From Bacteroides clarus YIT 12056 (GTDB lineage: Bacteria; Bacteroidota; Bacteroidia; Bacteroidales; Bacteroidaceae), in contig NZ_FQWK01000003.1 in assembly GCF_900129655.1 (NCBI RefSeq), positions 124,001 to 188,000 on the forward strand: a DNA stretch of 64,000 nucleotides, read 5' to 3'. Numbering within the stretch: position 1 is the first letter of the stretch; every line of letters begins with the position of its first letter. The notes below the pieces were generated by a model. That model made no database searches. It had not been told where the DNA came from and worked only from the letters and a program-made list of their open reading frames with translations. A program made the translations under genes and the position numbers. Positions 17,074 through 26,183 of this stretch are shown in pieces.

Positions 17074-17164
17074 CGCAGATTACACTGATTTGTACAGATG
17101 AGATATCCCTGAGCAAGCCTCAACAGCTTTAAGTCAGTCTGTAATAATCGGTATAATCCGCAGT
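17074..17164. repeat. Inverted repeat of CGCAGATTACACTGATT type
   Basis: The left arm CGCAGATTACACTGATTT and the right arm AATCGGTATAATCCGCAGTG pair imperfectly and enclose about 50 bp. It is related to the stronger hairpin at 42761-42831 (GGATTACACGGA/TCCGCGTAATCC) and lies between convergent genes. Confidence 0.65.
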
Positions 17165-17198
17165 GAATCATAACACATTCCGGTTGGAGGTCTCCGGC

Positions 17199-17795
17199 TT
17201 ATCTTTTATGATGCAGAAAACGGAACATGGTTGTTCTGGACACTCCCATTCGTCGGGCGAGTTCAGAACAGGATGTTCCGTTCGCCTGTTCTTTAAATAA
17301 TTCCCTTTTATTCTCCGCAAGTATTCTCATCTTGGGCATATACCCCTTTTGGCGCCCTAACCGCTTTCCTTCCTGCTTTCTACGGGCCAATGCTTCTTTG
17401 GTACGCATCGAAATCAGATTACGTTCTATTTCAGCCATTAAGCCGAATGCAAATCCCAGAACCTTACTGTTGATATCGTTCTGAAAGACGTATCCTTCTT
17501 TAGTACTATACAATATAACTCCTTTTTTGATGCACGAATTAAGAATAGTCATAATCTCAAGTAATGTGCGGCTTAGCCGTGATATCTCCGTTACAATTAA
17601 AGAATCGCCGGGACGCATCCTGTCCAGCACTCCCGATAATTTACGCTCTTTACTACTGACGCTGCCGCTAACAGTCTCTGTGTACCACTTGTCAATACTC
17701 ATACCGTTTCTCTCTGCGAAACGTATAATCTCCTCTCGTTGGTTTTCCAAAAATTGTCTTTCTGTACTTACTCTTAAATAAGCTACTACTGCCAT
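17199..17795 (-). CDS. Serine site-specific recombinase, Mpi-like DNA invertase family
   Basis: A 198-residue small serine recombinase. The nucleophile lies in AYLRVSTERQ (Ser10). Catalytic arginines are in ISRLSRTL and the helix-E region reads FGLMAEIERNLISMRTKEAL. The C terminus has a helix-turn-helix (CSELARRMGVSRTTMFRFL). In B. fragilis the related Mpi flips many promoters, including those of capsular loci. Here it adjoins the end of a polysaccharide operon on the same strand, after a terminator. I found no clear inverted-repeat pair around the operon promoter, so its targets may be elsewhere. A 10-bp inverted repeat just upstream could serve autoregulation. Confidence 0.9.
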   Translation of the reverse strand: MAVVAYLRVSTERQFLENQREEIIRFAERNGMSIDKWYTETVSGSVSSKERKLSGVLDRMRPGDSLIVTEISRLSRTLLEIMTILNSCIKKGVILYSTKEGYVFQNDINSKVLGFAFGLMAEIERNLISMRTKEALARRKQEGKRLGRQKGYMPKMRILAENKRELFKEQANGTSCSELARRMGVSRTTMFRFLHHKR

Positions 17796-17808
17796 AAATT
17801 TTGTTGTT

Positions 17809-17854
17809 TTTTTATTGGTTTAACGTCACCAAAGAACGGCTATTCCAATAAAAA
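17809..17854. promoter_or_regulatory. 10-bp inverted repeat upstream of the serine recombinase
   Basis: TTTTTATTGG at 17809-17818 and CCAATAAAAA at 17845-17854 are exact reverse complements 26 bp apart, beginning 14 bp upstream of the recombinase ATG. They could be a regulatory or recombinase-binding site. Confidence 0.5.
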
Positions 17855-17911
17855 TGCCAACGCCTCCACGCATATCCTTTACAAAAGGATTCCAAAAATG
17901 AAGGATAGGGT

Positions 17912-17950
17912 AAAAAAACTCCCGGCTGTATTCGGCAACCGGAAGTTCTC
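17912..17950 (-). terminator. Terminator of the polysaccharide operon
   Basis: On the minus strand the sequence forms a stem AACTTCCGG...CCGGGAGTT followed by seven T, 53 bp after the last gene of the operon (wcfS-like). Confidence 0.8.
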
Positions 17951-18003
17951 TTTCAAATTCCAATAATATGTAGGATGTACTCCTTCCTCATAAACGATTT
18001 CTA

Positions 18004-18591
18004 TCAACGTACGATACTCCAAAATGTCAAAAAGATGATTTTGAAGTATTCTTTCAGAGAACGATTATTGATATACTTCATATTATACCTGATTTTATCA
18101 GGCATAATCAATTCCACATAGGCCTTATCCGCATCATCCGCTTGCCCCAATATCGTATTTTCATCAACATATTCTATCGAGGCGTAATCTGTTATGCCCG
18201 GTCGTACAGACAGAACTTTACGCTGTTCCTCTGTATAGAGGTCAACATATTTGCGTACTTCAGGACGCGGCCCTACCAAACTCATATCTCCTTTCAGAAC
18301 ATTAAATAATTGGGGCAACTCATCCAATTTATACTTCCGTATAAAATAACCGATACGGGTTATTCTCGGATCACGTCCACCTACAGTAATCAATCCCTGT
18401 TTATCGGCTCCTACACGCATCGAACGGAACTTATAAACATAGAAGTCCTTACCATAACGCCCTACACGCAATTGACGGTAAAATCCACCGCCTCTACTTT
18501 CCAAACAAATGGATATATAAAGAAGAAGAAAGACCGGAGATAATAGAAGTATGCCCAGAAAGGAGAAGAAAATATCGAAGAAACGAATCAT
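18004..18591 (-). CDS. Initiating sugar-phosphate transferase (small PglC/WcfS type)
   Basis: A monotopic phosphoglycosyl transferase of 195 residues that transfers a sugar phosphate from a UDP-sugar to undecaprenyl phosphate, the first step of repeat-unit assembly. One N-terminal hydrophobic re-entrant helix (FDIFFSFLGILLLSPVFLLL) is followed by the core motifs FRSMRVGADKQG, RITRIGYFIRKYKLDELPQL and SLVGPRPEVRKYV. Length and motifs match PglC and the B. fragilis PSA enzyme WcfS. It follows the WcfR-like aminotransferase by 15 bp, the same pair and order as in the PSA locus, so the substrate is probably UDP-AATGal. It is the last gene of the operon. Confidence 0.9.
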   Translation of the reverse strand: MIRFFDIFFSFLGILLLSPVFLLLYISICLESRGGGFYRQLRVGRYGKDFYVYKFRSMRVGADKQGLITVGGRDPRITRIGYFIRKYKLDELPQLFNVLKGDMSLVGPRPEVRKYVDLYTEEQRKVLSVRPGITDYASIEYVDENTILGQADDADKAYVELIMPDKIRYNMKYINNRSLKEYFKIIFLTFWSIVR

Positions 18592-18606
18592 AGACTTACA
18601 ATGGTA

Positions 18607-19836
18607 TCACTCTACAGCTTTATCACCTGCCACCTTGCGATATGCCGCTTTTACGGTATCAATAATAAAAGCCAACTTTTCTTCATCCAATTGCGGATAT
18701 ATAGGCAAAGATATTTCTCCCTTAAAGTTCTCGTAAGCTTGAGGATAATCCTTTATATCATACCCCAAAGAATTGAAGAATGATAACATTGGCATCGGGA
18801 TAAAGTGAACATTTACAGCCACTTCACTTTTGGCTATTTCATCAATCATCCGATCGCGCTGTTCTTCTGTAAAATCCTTGATACGTAGGGCGTAGATGTG
18901 GTAGGAACTTTCTTTATCGCCCTCTATCGAAGGGGGCACAATAGCCCAATTACAGTTTTCAAAAGCTTGGGTGTAAGTATTGAATACTCTTTTTCTCTCT
19001 TCGAGCAGTTTAGGGTATTCCCGTATCTGTGCAAGACCGATGGCAGCATTTACATCCGCCATATTAATTTTCATCCCTAAGCCAACAATGTCATAACGCC
19101 AACCACCCGCTTTAGATTTGGAGAAAGCGTCTTTAGTCTGGCAGTTCAAACTCATCATACGAAGTTCTTTGTACAACCCGGCATTGTCAAAGGACATGGG
19201 CAGATTCAAACAAATGGCACCGCCTTCGGCTGTTGTCACGTTCTTTACTGCGTGAAGAGAGAAAATGGCAACATCCGTTTCACAACCGGTACGCTGATTC
19301 TTACTGTATTGCGCTCCCAGTGAATGGGCCGCATCATTCATTACAAGGATACGCCCCAACTTTTCTTGTACCGGACTTTCCGCTTTGAACATTTTCTGTA
19401 TTTCAGATGTGTTTACTAGCTTCATGATACAATCGTAATCACACGGAAAACCTGCAATATCTACAGGGATAATAGCTTTCGTTCGCGGAGTAACGGCTCT
19501 ACGAATGGCATCTACCGAAATATTGAAATCCGCACCGGAGTCCACCATAACGGGTTTAGCGCCTGCATGCAGCACCGCCAACGCCGTAGCGCTATATGTA
19601 TAAGCCGGAACGATAACTTCATCCCCGGCTTTCACTCCCAGCCAACGAAGCATCATAATGGCTCCCGAAGTCCAGGAATTTACACAAAGCACTTCTTTTG
19701 CACCGGAAAAAGACTTTATTTCTTCTTCCAACGCTTTTACTTTAGGTCCGGTGGTTATCCAACCGGAGCGTAAGGAATCAACCACTTCATTGATGACAGT
19801 GTCATCAATGTAAGGGGGAGAAAATGGTATTTTCAT
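18607..19836 (-). CDS. DegT/DnrJ/EryC1 sugar aminotransferase (WcfR-like)
   Basis: A PLP-dependent nucleotide-sugar aminotransferase of 409 residues. The PLP lysine lies in FSLHAVKNVTTAEGGAI, preceded by the NDAAHSLGA segment with the ring-stacking Asp/His. The N terminus PFSPPYIDDTVINEVVDSLRSGW is typical. Such enzymes aminate 4-keto-6-deoxy UDP-HexNAc. With the next gene it matches B. fragilis WcfR-WcfS, which make and transfer AATGal (2-acetamido-4-amino-2,4,6-trideoxygalactose). No acetyltransferase is present in the locus, so the 4-amino group would stay free. The 4,6-dehydratase needed upstream may be the unlinked gene at 31172-33076. Confidence 0.92.
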   Translation of the reverse strand: MKIPFSPPYIDDTVINEVVDSLRSGWITTGPKVKALEEEIKSFSGAKEVLCVNSWTSGAIMMLRWLGVKAGDEVIVPAYTYSATALAVLHAGAKPVMVDSGADFNISVDAIRRAVTPRTKAIIPVDIAGFPCDYDCIMKLVNTSEIQKMFKAESPVQEKLGRILVMNDAAHSLGAQYSKNQRTGCETDVAIFSLHAVKNVTTAEGGAICLNLPMSFDNAGLYKELRMMSLNCQTKDAFSKSKAGGWRYDIVGLGMKINMADVNAAIGLAQIREYPKLLEERKRVFNTYTQAFENCNWAIVPPSIEGDKESSYHIYALRIKDFTEEQRDRMIDEIAKSEVAVNVHFIPMPMLSFFNSLGYDIKDYPQAYENFKGEISLPIYPQLDEEKLAFIIDTVKAAYRKVAGDKAVE

Positions 19837-19992
19837 GATTAATATAATTTATATTGTCAGATGCATTATAAGATATTTCCTGAAGCGGAAAGTACAGTAT
19901 AATAAAGGATATGATAAAGTAAATTCATTTTTACTTCATCACAGATATGTGTATTTTTGAAATTGAACGATTGATAATCAAAATCTAACATT

Positions 19993-21006
19993 TTATTCAT
20001 CCTCCTGCGAAGAGTAACAAATCCAAAACGGCATCTTTATCAATCCAACTAAAGTTCCAATACCATAAGATATATGTAAGAGCAAGAAAATCAGTGGTAA
20101 CAATACTGCGAAACGACAAGTTATCCTATTTCTTAAATATGTCGCTAATGCCATCAATATGGCAACTATAAGATAGCTCAATATCAATACTATAAAGAAA
20201 ACTTTGAAGCCACAGAGATACAGAATTGTACAAAAAATAATTGAAATAATAAATAAAAAAGGTACAAAATGAAATAGAGAGAAACAAGCAGGACAAATCC
20301 CCATAGTTAGTCCAATCCAATAGCCATTAAGAAATTTCTGTTTAATCAACTTATACAAAGAGTTTCTAGAGAAACGATAAGAAATAATATTAGGATTAAA
20401 ATAAAATTTATATCCTGCCGTACGCATTCTATAATGCATCTCATTATCTTCTGTTCTTACTAACTTTTCGTTATAAAAACCTACGGACTCAAATACTTTC
20501 TTCCGATAAATAGCAAATGCCAATGTTGATACCTCACGCACTTTGTCACTACGACGAAATGCCGCAAAACTCCCCCCAAACATAGAGTTCTCGGCAGCTA
20601 ACAAGGTCTGTTGCCACATTCCCTGTTCTATTTGTAAACTTAAAACTTTACCCCCACAAATATCATATCCTTTTTGTAAATATTGAACATTTTTCTTAAT
20701 AAAATCCTTTGGAATAGAAGCATGAGCATCGATTCTCAATATTGCATCCCCAGCTACGTGCTTCAATAAAACATTCCAACCCGCAGCCAATATTCTATTA
20801 GGATTATCAAGAACTACAATCTGCTTAAAATCTTTTTCTTCATCAGCAAAATGCAGCATAATGGATTTTGTATTATCAGTAGACATACTATCTACTAATA
20901 TTACTTGTATTAAAGAATGCGGATAATCCTGTTTCTTAAGGTCCGACAATAAACTCGGTAAATACCGACATGCATTATATGCTACTATACCGAAAGTTAA
21001 AATCAT
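19993..21006 (-). CDS. Family 2 glycosyltransferase with C-terminal membrane helices (ExoA-like)
   Basis: A 337-residue GT-A glycosyltransferase. The nucleotide-binding start LTFGIVAYNACRYLPSLLSDL is followed by VDSMSTDNTKS, the metal-site stretch ILRIDAHASIPKDF, and an acceptor region with RTEDNEMHYRMRTAGYKF. Three hydrophobic helices fill about residues 245-325. This layout resembles ExoA-type membrane glycosyltransferases. It probably adds a sugar to the lipid-linked repeat unit at the cytoplasmic face. Donor and linkage are not predictable. Base composition is much more AT-rich than the flanking aminotransferase gene. Confidence 0.85.
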   Translation of the reverse strand: MILTFGIVAYNACRYLPSLLSDLKKQDYPHSLIQVILVDSMSTDNTKSIMLHFADEEKDFKQIVVLDNPNRILAAGWNVLLKHVAGDAILRIDAHASIPKDFIKKNVQYLQKGYDICGGKVLSLQIEQGMWQQTLLAAENSMFGGSFAAFRRSDKVREVSTLAFAIYRKKVFESVGFYNEKLVRTEDNEMHYRMRTAGYKFYFNPNIISYRFSRNSLYKLIKQKFLNGYWIGLTMGICPACFSLFHFVPFLFIISIIFCTILYLCGFKVFFIVLILSYLIVAILMALATYLRNRITCRFAVLLPLIFLLLHISYGIGTLVGLIKMPFWICYSSQEDE

Positions 21007-21034
21007 ATATTATTATGTATTAAAATAGATTTTT

Positions 21035-21943
21035 TTAATCATTTGGAAGTTCAAACTTCATTATAAAATGTCGTTCACGTTTTTCAAGAGGCGGGAGTTG
21101 CATATAATCTTTATAAAGATTAGTAAGATACTTGTCATAATCAGCCGGAATAAAAACATCTAAATCCTCAAATTTTACCTTTTGTGGCGGAAAAAAAACA
21201 GAAGCCTCAAAAATCTCACCATTATAATATTTTCTACCGGTAGGTATACCTACCAAATTATTCATATTGTCATTCGCAACAAATTTATCAAAACAATACA
21301 CCCATGTCTTATGACTTATCACACCAAATATCTTACCTAAAAACAATTTTAGTTTATATCTTCTTTTCAACTGAACATCCAAAGACACAAATTTTTTAAA
21401 AGACTTACTCGGGTATTGCGCCATTAATACCATGATAGAAATATATTGCAACAGATTGGCGATACATCCCTTAACAAAACGGAAAAGTTTATTGGCAGGA
21501 ACTCCATCCAAAGCAAATACATCTAAATATATTCCTTTAGGAAAAGGTGTATTCTCATTAAACAATTCTTGATTAATAGAATTTTTTCTATAAATCTTAA
21601 GAAACACATTTTTACTGTCGGTACTTGGATTTGGATAGTTAATCTCATACTTATCTCCCAACTCTCCTCTTTTACATAGAAGAATAAGCGTTTCATAATC
21701 TTTACGAGGCATCATTATATCCAAATCATCATCCCACGGAATAAACCCCTTATGACGGACTGCCCCCAAACAACTACCGCCACTCAACATATAAGTCAAG
21801 TTATACTTATTGCATAGGGTTGCAACATCTTTGTATATACCTATTAATGCTGACTTCAATGAAGCCGATTCATCCGAAGAAAGTTCCCTCAAATAATTAA
21901 CCCTATGAGAGAGTTCATTCATTAATTCACTATCCGATTTCAC
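21035..21943 (-). CDS. LicD family phosphotransferase
   Basis: A 302-residue LicD protein. The family's signature is seen as YMLSGGSCLGAVRHKGF followed by IPWDDDLDIMMPRKDYE, which carries the metal-binding Asp residues of a nucleotidyltransferase fold. LicD and the related fukutin proteins transfer phosphocholine, or ribitol phosphate from a CDP donor, to glycans. The operon also encodes a predicted CDP-ribitol synthase and no choline uptake or CTP:phosphocholine gene, so ribitol phosphate is the better guess here. No membrane helix is strong. A 359-bp non-coding spacer separates it from the upstream gene. Confidence 0.88.
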   Translation of the reverse strand: MKSDSELMNELSHRVNYLRELSSDESASLKSALIGIYKDVATLCNKYNLTYMLSGGSCLGAVRHKGFIPWDDDLDIMMPRKDYETLILLCKRGELGDKYEINYPNPSTDSKNVFLKIYRKNSINQELFNENTPFPKGIYLDVFALDGVPANKLFRFVKGCIANLLQYISIMVLMAQYPSKSFKKFVSLDVQLKRRYKLKLFLGKIFGVISHKTWVYCFDKFVANDNMNNLVGIPTGRKYYNGEIFEASVFFPPQKVKFEDLDVFIPADYDKYLTNLYKDYMQLPPLEKRERHFIMKFELPND

Positions 21944-22302
21944 AATAAATAAACAGTTATTTTCTAAAAAACGACATATGCAGAGGATCTCTCACCCATC
22001 TTTCGGGCAGCCGTCAGAAGTATCATAAAAAAGATTTAACTATTACCGCCAAAACGTTTAACTTTTTGCACCGTAAGAGTTAACTTTCACGATGCTGACT
22101 GTTAAATGTTATTTTCACGTTTCTGTAGCATAGAAATCATTAAGCATCTAACAAACTGATAATCTGCATATTTTAAAAATATCAATAACAGGCTGGTAAA
22201 AAAGCTCCTCACATATCGGGCTTCTCGTCGTGTAGATGCAATCCAATAACATTTTTTCTTTCACCGCACCAATAAAAAATTAATTCACTCCAAAGACACA
22301 TA
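21944..22302 (-). other. 359-bp non-coding spacer with GTTAAC-type repeats in the polysaccharide operon
   Basis: No plausible gene was seen. The motif GTTTAACTTTTTGCACCG, then GAGTTAACTTTCACG, then a weaker TGTTAAATGTTATTTTCACG repeat within 22040-22120. Similar AAGTTAACTT units occur in the other long spacer of this operon (27723-27970). It could be a remnant of a lost gene, a recombination scar, or a regulatory segment. Confidence 0.6.
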
Positions 22303-23676
22303 TCACTTTTTCCTTACATCAATTACTTCACCCGTCATTGAAGAAAACAGACTATTAACCGAAACAGCAGCCACAACATTGGACTTCAGCAGACTGTCAT
22401 CAGGTTCCATACCAAAGTTTCTTGTTCTCATAGGTGTCTTTGTCCGCTCCGGATTAATACAATTTACACGTACCCCACAATCGTACCATTCTTCACTTAA
22501 TGCCTGCACAAAGTTGACAATCGCAGCTTTGGAAGACGAATACAGACTATACAACGAACGTCCCCGTGTATAAGAACTGGAAGTGAACAGCAATAATTCT
22601 CCTTTACTGTCCTGTAAATACGGATAAGACTCCTTAGCTACAATAACAGCACCTAAGTAGTTAATATTAATGCTTTTATAAACATCCTCATAGGACATAT
22701 TCACCAAAGGTTCTTTATCAAGTATTCCGGCAGTATTTACTACGGCATCTATCCGCCCTTCCTTTTCGTACACCTCTTTCAGAGCTTTTGCTACCAACAA
22801 CTTATTTGAAATGTCAACACCATTTTCCGAGCGGCTGAAAGAATATGTATGCGCTCCATAACAGGTGCAAATATTCACGATGTCAAGTCCTATGCCATAA
22901 CTGCCACCAAAAACCACGATTACAGAGTTTGCCAACCCCGATTGTGCTTTAGGAGTTATCGTTTCGTTCTGTTGGGCTATTGATTTCAATTGAAACAACT
23001 TATCCAAAAGGAATAAATCTTCTTTATAAGTAAGTTTCATATTAAACTGCTCACCCTTTACGACATATACGGGTTCATCCGGCAGATATTTATACACTAC
23101 ACCGCAGTCATCCGTTGTCTTAAAATCAGCGTCTTGTAAGGCCAATTCATATGCTTTCTTAATAGTGGATAATTTAAAAGCTTGCGGGGTTTGTCCGTTA
23201 CGCAAGTCCTCACGGGCAGGAATACCGGTTATATACTCTTTTTCATTTACTTCGATAATGGTATCGGTAGTTTTGATAGCTACATCTACTGCATTATATT
23301 CTTCCAAAGCCCGTATGCAATCCGATATGATCCGGTCATTCACTAAAGGACGCACGGCATCATGAAAAATAAGATTAAGCTCTTCATTACTATCGTAGGC
23401 ATTAATAGCCGCTAAACTGGAGTGATAACGTTCTTTACCGCCTTGAAGTATTCTCTTCAATTTAGTATAACTATTCTTTATTACAATATTCTCTACATCA
23501 TTTACAAAAGCCGGATTGGAGACAACCGCAATCTCGTTAATTTGCGGATGATTCTGAAACACATCCAATGTGTGTTCTATAACTTTTTTTCCGGCAACTT
23601 TCAGGAACTGTTTAGGTATAGAATCCCCCAATCTTTGCCCCGTTCCGCCAGCTAATATTATTGCAATATTTTTCAT
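22303..23676 (-). CDS. IspD-SDR fusion, predicted bifunctional ribulose-5-phosphate reductase / CDP-ribitol pyrophosphorylase
   Basis: 457 residues in two domains. Residues 1-235 are an IspD/TarI-type cytidylyltransferase (LAGGTGQRLGDSIPKQFL, FHDAVRPLV). Residues about 248-457 are a short-chain dehydrogenase with the nucleotide loop GGSYGIG, NTAGILD, and the catalytic Ser/Tyr/Lys in LLLFTSSSYTRG and YSSSKAA. This order and size match Haemophilus Bcs1/Acs1, which reduce ribulose 5-phosphate and couple it to CTP to give CDP-ribitol. A housekeeping IspD has no SDR partner. The upstream glycosyltransferase gene overlaps it by 4 bp. It implies a ribitol-phosphate component in the polymer. Confidence 0.88.
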   Translation of the reverse strand: MKNIAIILAGGTGQRLGDSIPKQFLKVAGKKVIEHTLDVFQNHPQINEIAVVSNPAFVNDVENIVIKNSYTKLKRILQGGKERYHSSLAAINAYDSNEELNLIFHDAVRPLVNDRIISDCIRALEEYNAVDVAIKTTDTIIEVNEKEYITGIPAREDLRNGQTPQAFKLSTIKKAYELALQDADFKTTDDCGVVYKYLPDEPVYVVKGEQFNMKLTYKEDLFLLDKLFQLKSIAQQNETITPKAQSGLANSVIVVFGGSYGIGLDIVNICTCYGAHTYSFSRSENGVDISNKLLVAKALKEVYEKEGRIDAVVNTAGILDKEPLVNMSYEDVYKSININYLGAVIVAKESYPYLQDSKGELLLFTSSSYTRGRSLYSLYSSSKAAIVNFVQALSEEWYDCGVRVNCINPERTKTPMRTRNFGMEPDDSLLKSNVVAAVSVNSLFSSMTGEVIDVRKK

Positions 23677-24665
23677 TTAAAGATTCTTGTGAGTTTAAAA
23701 TAGCTATATATAAAAAGTACAAATAATGGATAACAATTTAATGATAGCCATGCAGAGCATTTGTATCTGAACGGCATATTATTTATTGTTAAGATATTAG
23801 ATACATATTTATGGAAAACAGAGTCCTCTAAAATATCCCTAATTATACGATGAGCTTTACAAGAAAAGGGTGCTATACATATATATTTTATTATTATACT
23901 ATTATAAACCCATGTAAATAACATTATATCATATAAATCATTACGATCACCTCGTTGTAACAAATATCTATCTATCGCTCCAACTGTATATAAAACGTCT
24001 CTATCTTTATCTTTTATCGTAGATGTTATATTCCCATTTCTATGATGCCGATAAAAATAAAGATTATCATCCAGTACAATAACCTTATTAGAATTATACA
24101 AATACTCAAAAGAAAAGAGCAAATCTTCATAAACTATATCTTTAGTAAATCGTAGCTGCAACGTCTGGATTAAATTTCGCCTAAATATTTTAAAACATAC
24201 AGGAGCTGCGAAATCTCGATATTTTACAGCATTGAGTAAATATGCTCTCCCACTATTATATATTTTATTTACATCATTGAAAGTTACAATTTCTTTTTCT
24301 TGATCGTCAAACAAACAACGGTTAAAGACAACCAAATCACAACCCGTACATAAATGTTTTACAAATTCTTCACAAGCATTAATTGCTACATAATCATCAC
24401 TATCTATAAACCAAAGATAATCTCCTGAAGCGACTTTCATTCCTGCATTCCTTGCCGCACTTAAACCTTGATTTTCCTGATTAATAATCTTAATTCGTTC
24501 ATCGTGTAACTGATACTGCTGAATTATAGAGAATGAATTATCCGTAGAACCATCATTCACTATAATAATTTCAATATCGCGATAAGTCTGATTTACAACA
24601 CTATTTAAACACTCAGCCAAATAGTTTTCAACATTATAGACGGGAATAATTATTGATATTTTCAT
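23673..24665 (-). CDS. Family 2 glycosyltransferase
   Basis: A 330-residue GT-A enzyme beginning SIIIPVYNVENYLAECLNSV, with VNDGSTDNS and the DxD-type motif in WFIDSDDYVAI. The second half (YEDLLFSFEYLYNSNKVIVL) is typical of bacterial capsule glycosyltransferases. It probably extends the lipid-linked repeat unit with a sugar that I cannot identify. It overlaps the polymerase gene upstream and the IspD-SDR gene downstream by 4 bp each (ATGA junctions), indicating translational coupling. Strongly AT-rich. Confidence 0.88.
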   Translation of the reverse strand: MKISIIIPVYNVENYLAECLNSVVNQTYRDIEIIIVNDGSTDNSFSIIQQYQLHDERIKIINQENQGLSAARNAGMKVASGDYLWFIDSDDYVAINACEEFVKHLCTGCDLVVFNRCLFDDQEKEIVTFNDVNKIYNSGRAYLLNAVKYRDFAAPVCFKIFRRNLIQTLQLRFTKDIVYEDLLFSFEYLYNSNKVIVLDDNLYFYRHHRNGNITSTIKDKDRDVLYTVGAIDRYLLQRGDRNDLYDIMLFTWVYNSIIIKYICIAPFSCKAHRIIRDILEDSVFHKYVSNILTINNMPFRYKCSAWLSLNCYPLFVLFIYSYFKLTRIFK

Positions 24666-26152
24666 AATTTATTCATGGAAAAAAGAATATATCGTTGTTT
24701 TAAATAAAATAATAATTGTATAAAAAATAGCATAAATAAAGGTCTAAACAAGACTGGTACTATATTCATTGGAGCAGAACGAGGAGAAATAAAAAATGCC
24801 GGTAACATAAAGAATAAAAGAAATACCCCCGTATATGTTTTTTTATATTTTTCCACAAAAAATATTACACAAAAAACAAGCATATAACCCACAAACATCA
24901 CCCCAAACATACCACCAAAGATGTAAGATTCTGCAATTGCACTACTTCCCATACCATGCCCTAACAAATAGTATTTTGGGGCTACTATGTAAGAAAGTTT
25001 ATCACTCCACGAATAGCTTTTTTTTACAGTTTCTGCAACTTGTCCTTGAGGAATTCCAAAATTAAGACTCTCCGCAACTGGATTTTTTCTTAGATTGTCT
25101 GTAATAGGTCCATAGAAATAAAGCCATCCGTTTGTAACATCATCTGCGTGCTCTATGGTACGTCCAATAGTCTGTATGGAAGTACCTTGCTGCCAAAAAA
25201 AAGTCTGCACAAGTTGTGCAATAGGAATATCGCTTTCACTATCACTAACCAATCCCTCAAATCCTTTATCACGAAAATCATTTACAATTTGAGCAGTATA
25301 TATCAATCCACAAACAGTTAGACTAAAATATATAATACGCCTCTTATCTATCCGCAAACCTCGTAACCCCAAATATACAATAAATGCAAATATTTGCGTA
25401 AACGTGGCAGTTCTTCCCCCCGTTCCCAACATTATTAGTAAAGTAAATATATAAAAGATTATTGCAAACTTATATTTCTTTCCGGATGGGAATGTGCTTA
25501 AATATAAAAACAAACCAGCTATACAAAAATCATCGCTTATTCTCAAGAAAGGATTAGTAACAGAAGTGGCAGACTCGTTCAGATATACAGCCAAATACCC
25601 ATTCTCCATAACATATTTTACAGCTTGGTATAAATATATCAAATAAGGTATAGTAAAAGCTATAAAAAGAGCAAAACCTAAACGTCGTACTGCCAACATG
25701 ATAGGAGTTGCTTCCTTTATACTTCTATTTTCATACAATCCGCTAGAAAGATAAAATACAGATAAAGCTCCTAAAGAAGCAAATAATAAAAAGAAGATTA
25801 AAGCATTCAACATTTCAAACTGTATCGGTTGCGAAAAAAAAGACCAGTCGTTAGCCCATGTTGCCACATCAAAAAAAGCATTCTCCACCCCAAAGGTATC
25901 TAAGAAAACTCGTGACATCATAAAAACACCAAAAGCTAAAAGATAAAGAATATATGGGTGGACAATATTTATCCCAAGTAATAACGGTATTATAATTCCT
26001 ACAATATATATAGCACACGCATAATATTTCAAAAATGAAATAATATCTTCATCGGGACACTGTATCCAAATTACAAACTGTACAAAAATCAATATCAAAT
26101 AAAAGAGTAAAGATATTTTTATTCTATATCTCTTACTGTTTCCCGAACTCAT
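24662..26152 (-). CDS. Wzy-type O-antigen/capsule repeat-unit polymerase
   Basis: A 496-residue integral membrane protein with 11-12 hydrophobic helices and little sequence motif, as is usual for Wzy polymerases. Near the C terminus a large extracytoplasmic loop (about 300-400) contains many charged residues (DFRDKGFEGLVSDSESDIP). Wzy joins flipped repeat units at the periplasmic face. Assignment rests on topology, size and position next to a Wzx flippase and glycosyltransferases. It starts 31 bp after the flippase stop and overlaps the next gene by 4 bp. Confidence 0.82.
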   Translation of the reverse strand: MSSGNSKRYRIKISLLFYLILIFVQFVIWIQCPDEDIISFLKYYACAIYIVGIIIPLLLGINIVHPYILYLLAFGVFMMSRVFLDTFGVENAFFDVATWANDWSFFSQPIQFEMLNALIFFLLFASLGALSVFYLSSGLYENRSIKEATPIMLAVRRLGFALFIAFTIPYLIYLYQAVKYVMENGYLAVYLNESATSVTNPFLRISDDFCIAGLFLYLSTFPSGKKYKFAIIFYIFTLLIMLGTGGRTATFTQIFAFIVYLGLRGLRIDKRRIIYFSLTVCGLIYTAQIVNDFRDKGFEGLVSDSESDIPIAQLVQTFFWQQGTSIQTIGRTIEHADDVTNGWLYFYGPITDNLRKNPVAESLNFGIPQGQVAETVKKSYSWSDKLSYIVAPKYYLLGHGMGSSAIAESYIFGGMFGVMFVGYMLVFCVIFFVEKYKKTYTGVFLLFFMLPAFFISPRSAPMNIVPVLFRPLFMLFFIQLLFYLKQRYILFSMNKL

Positions 26153-26183
26153 CTTAACAAAAATACACTGTAAATTTGATTAC

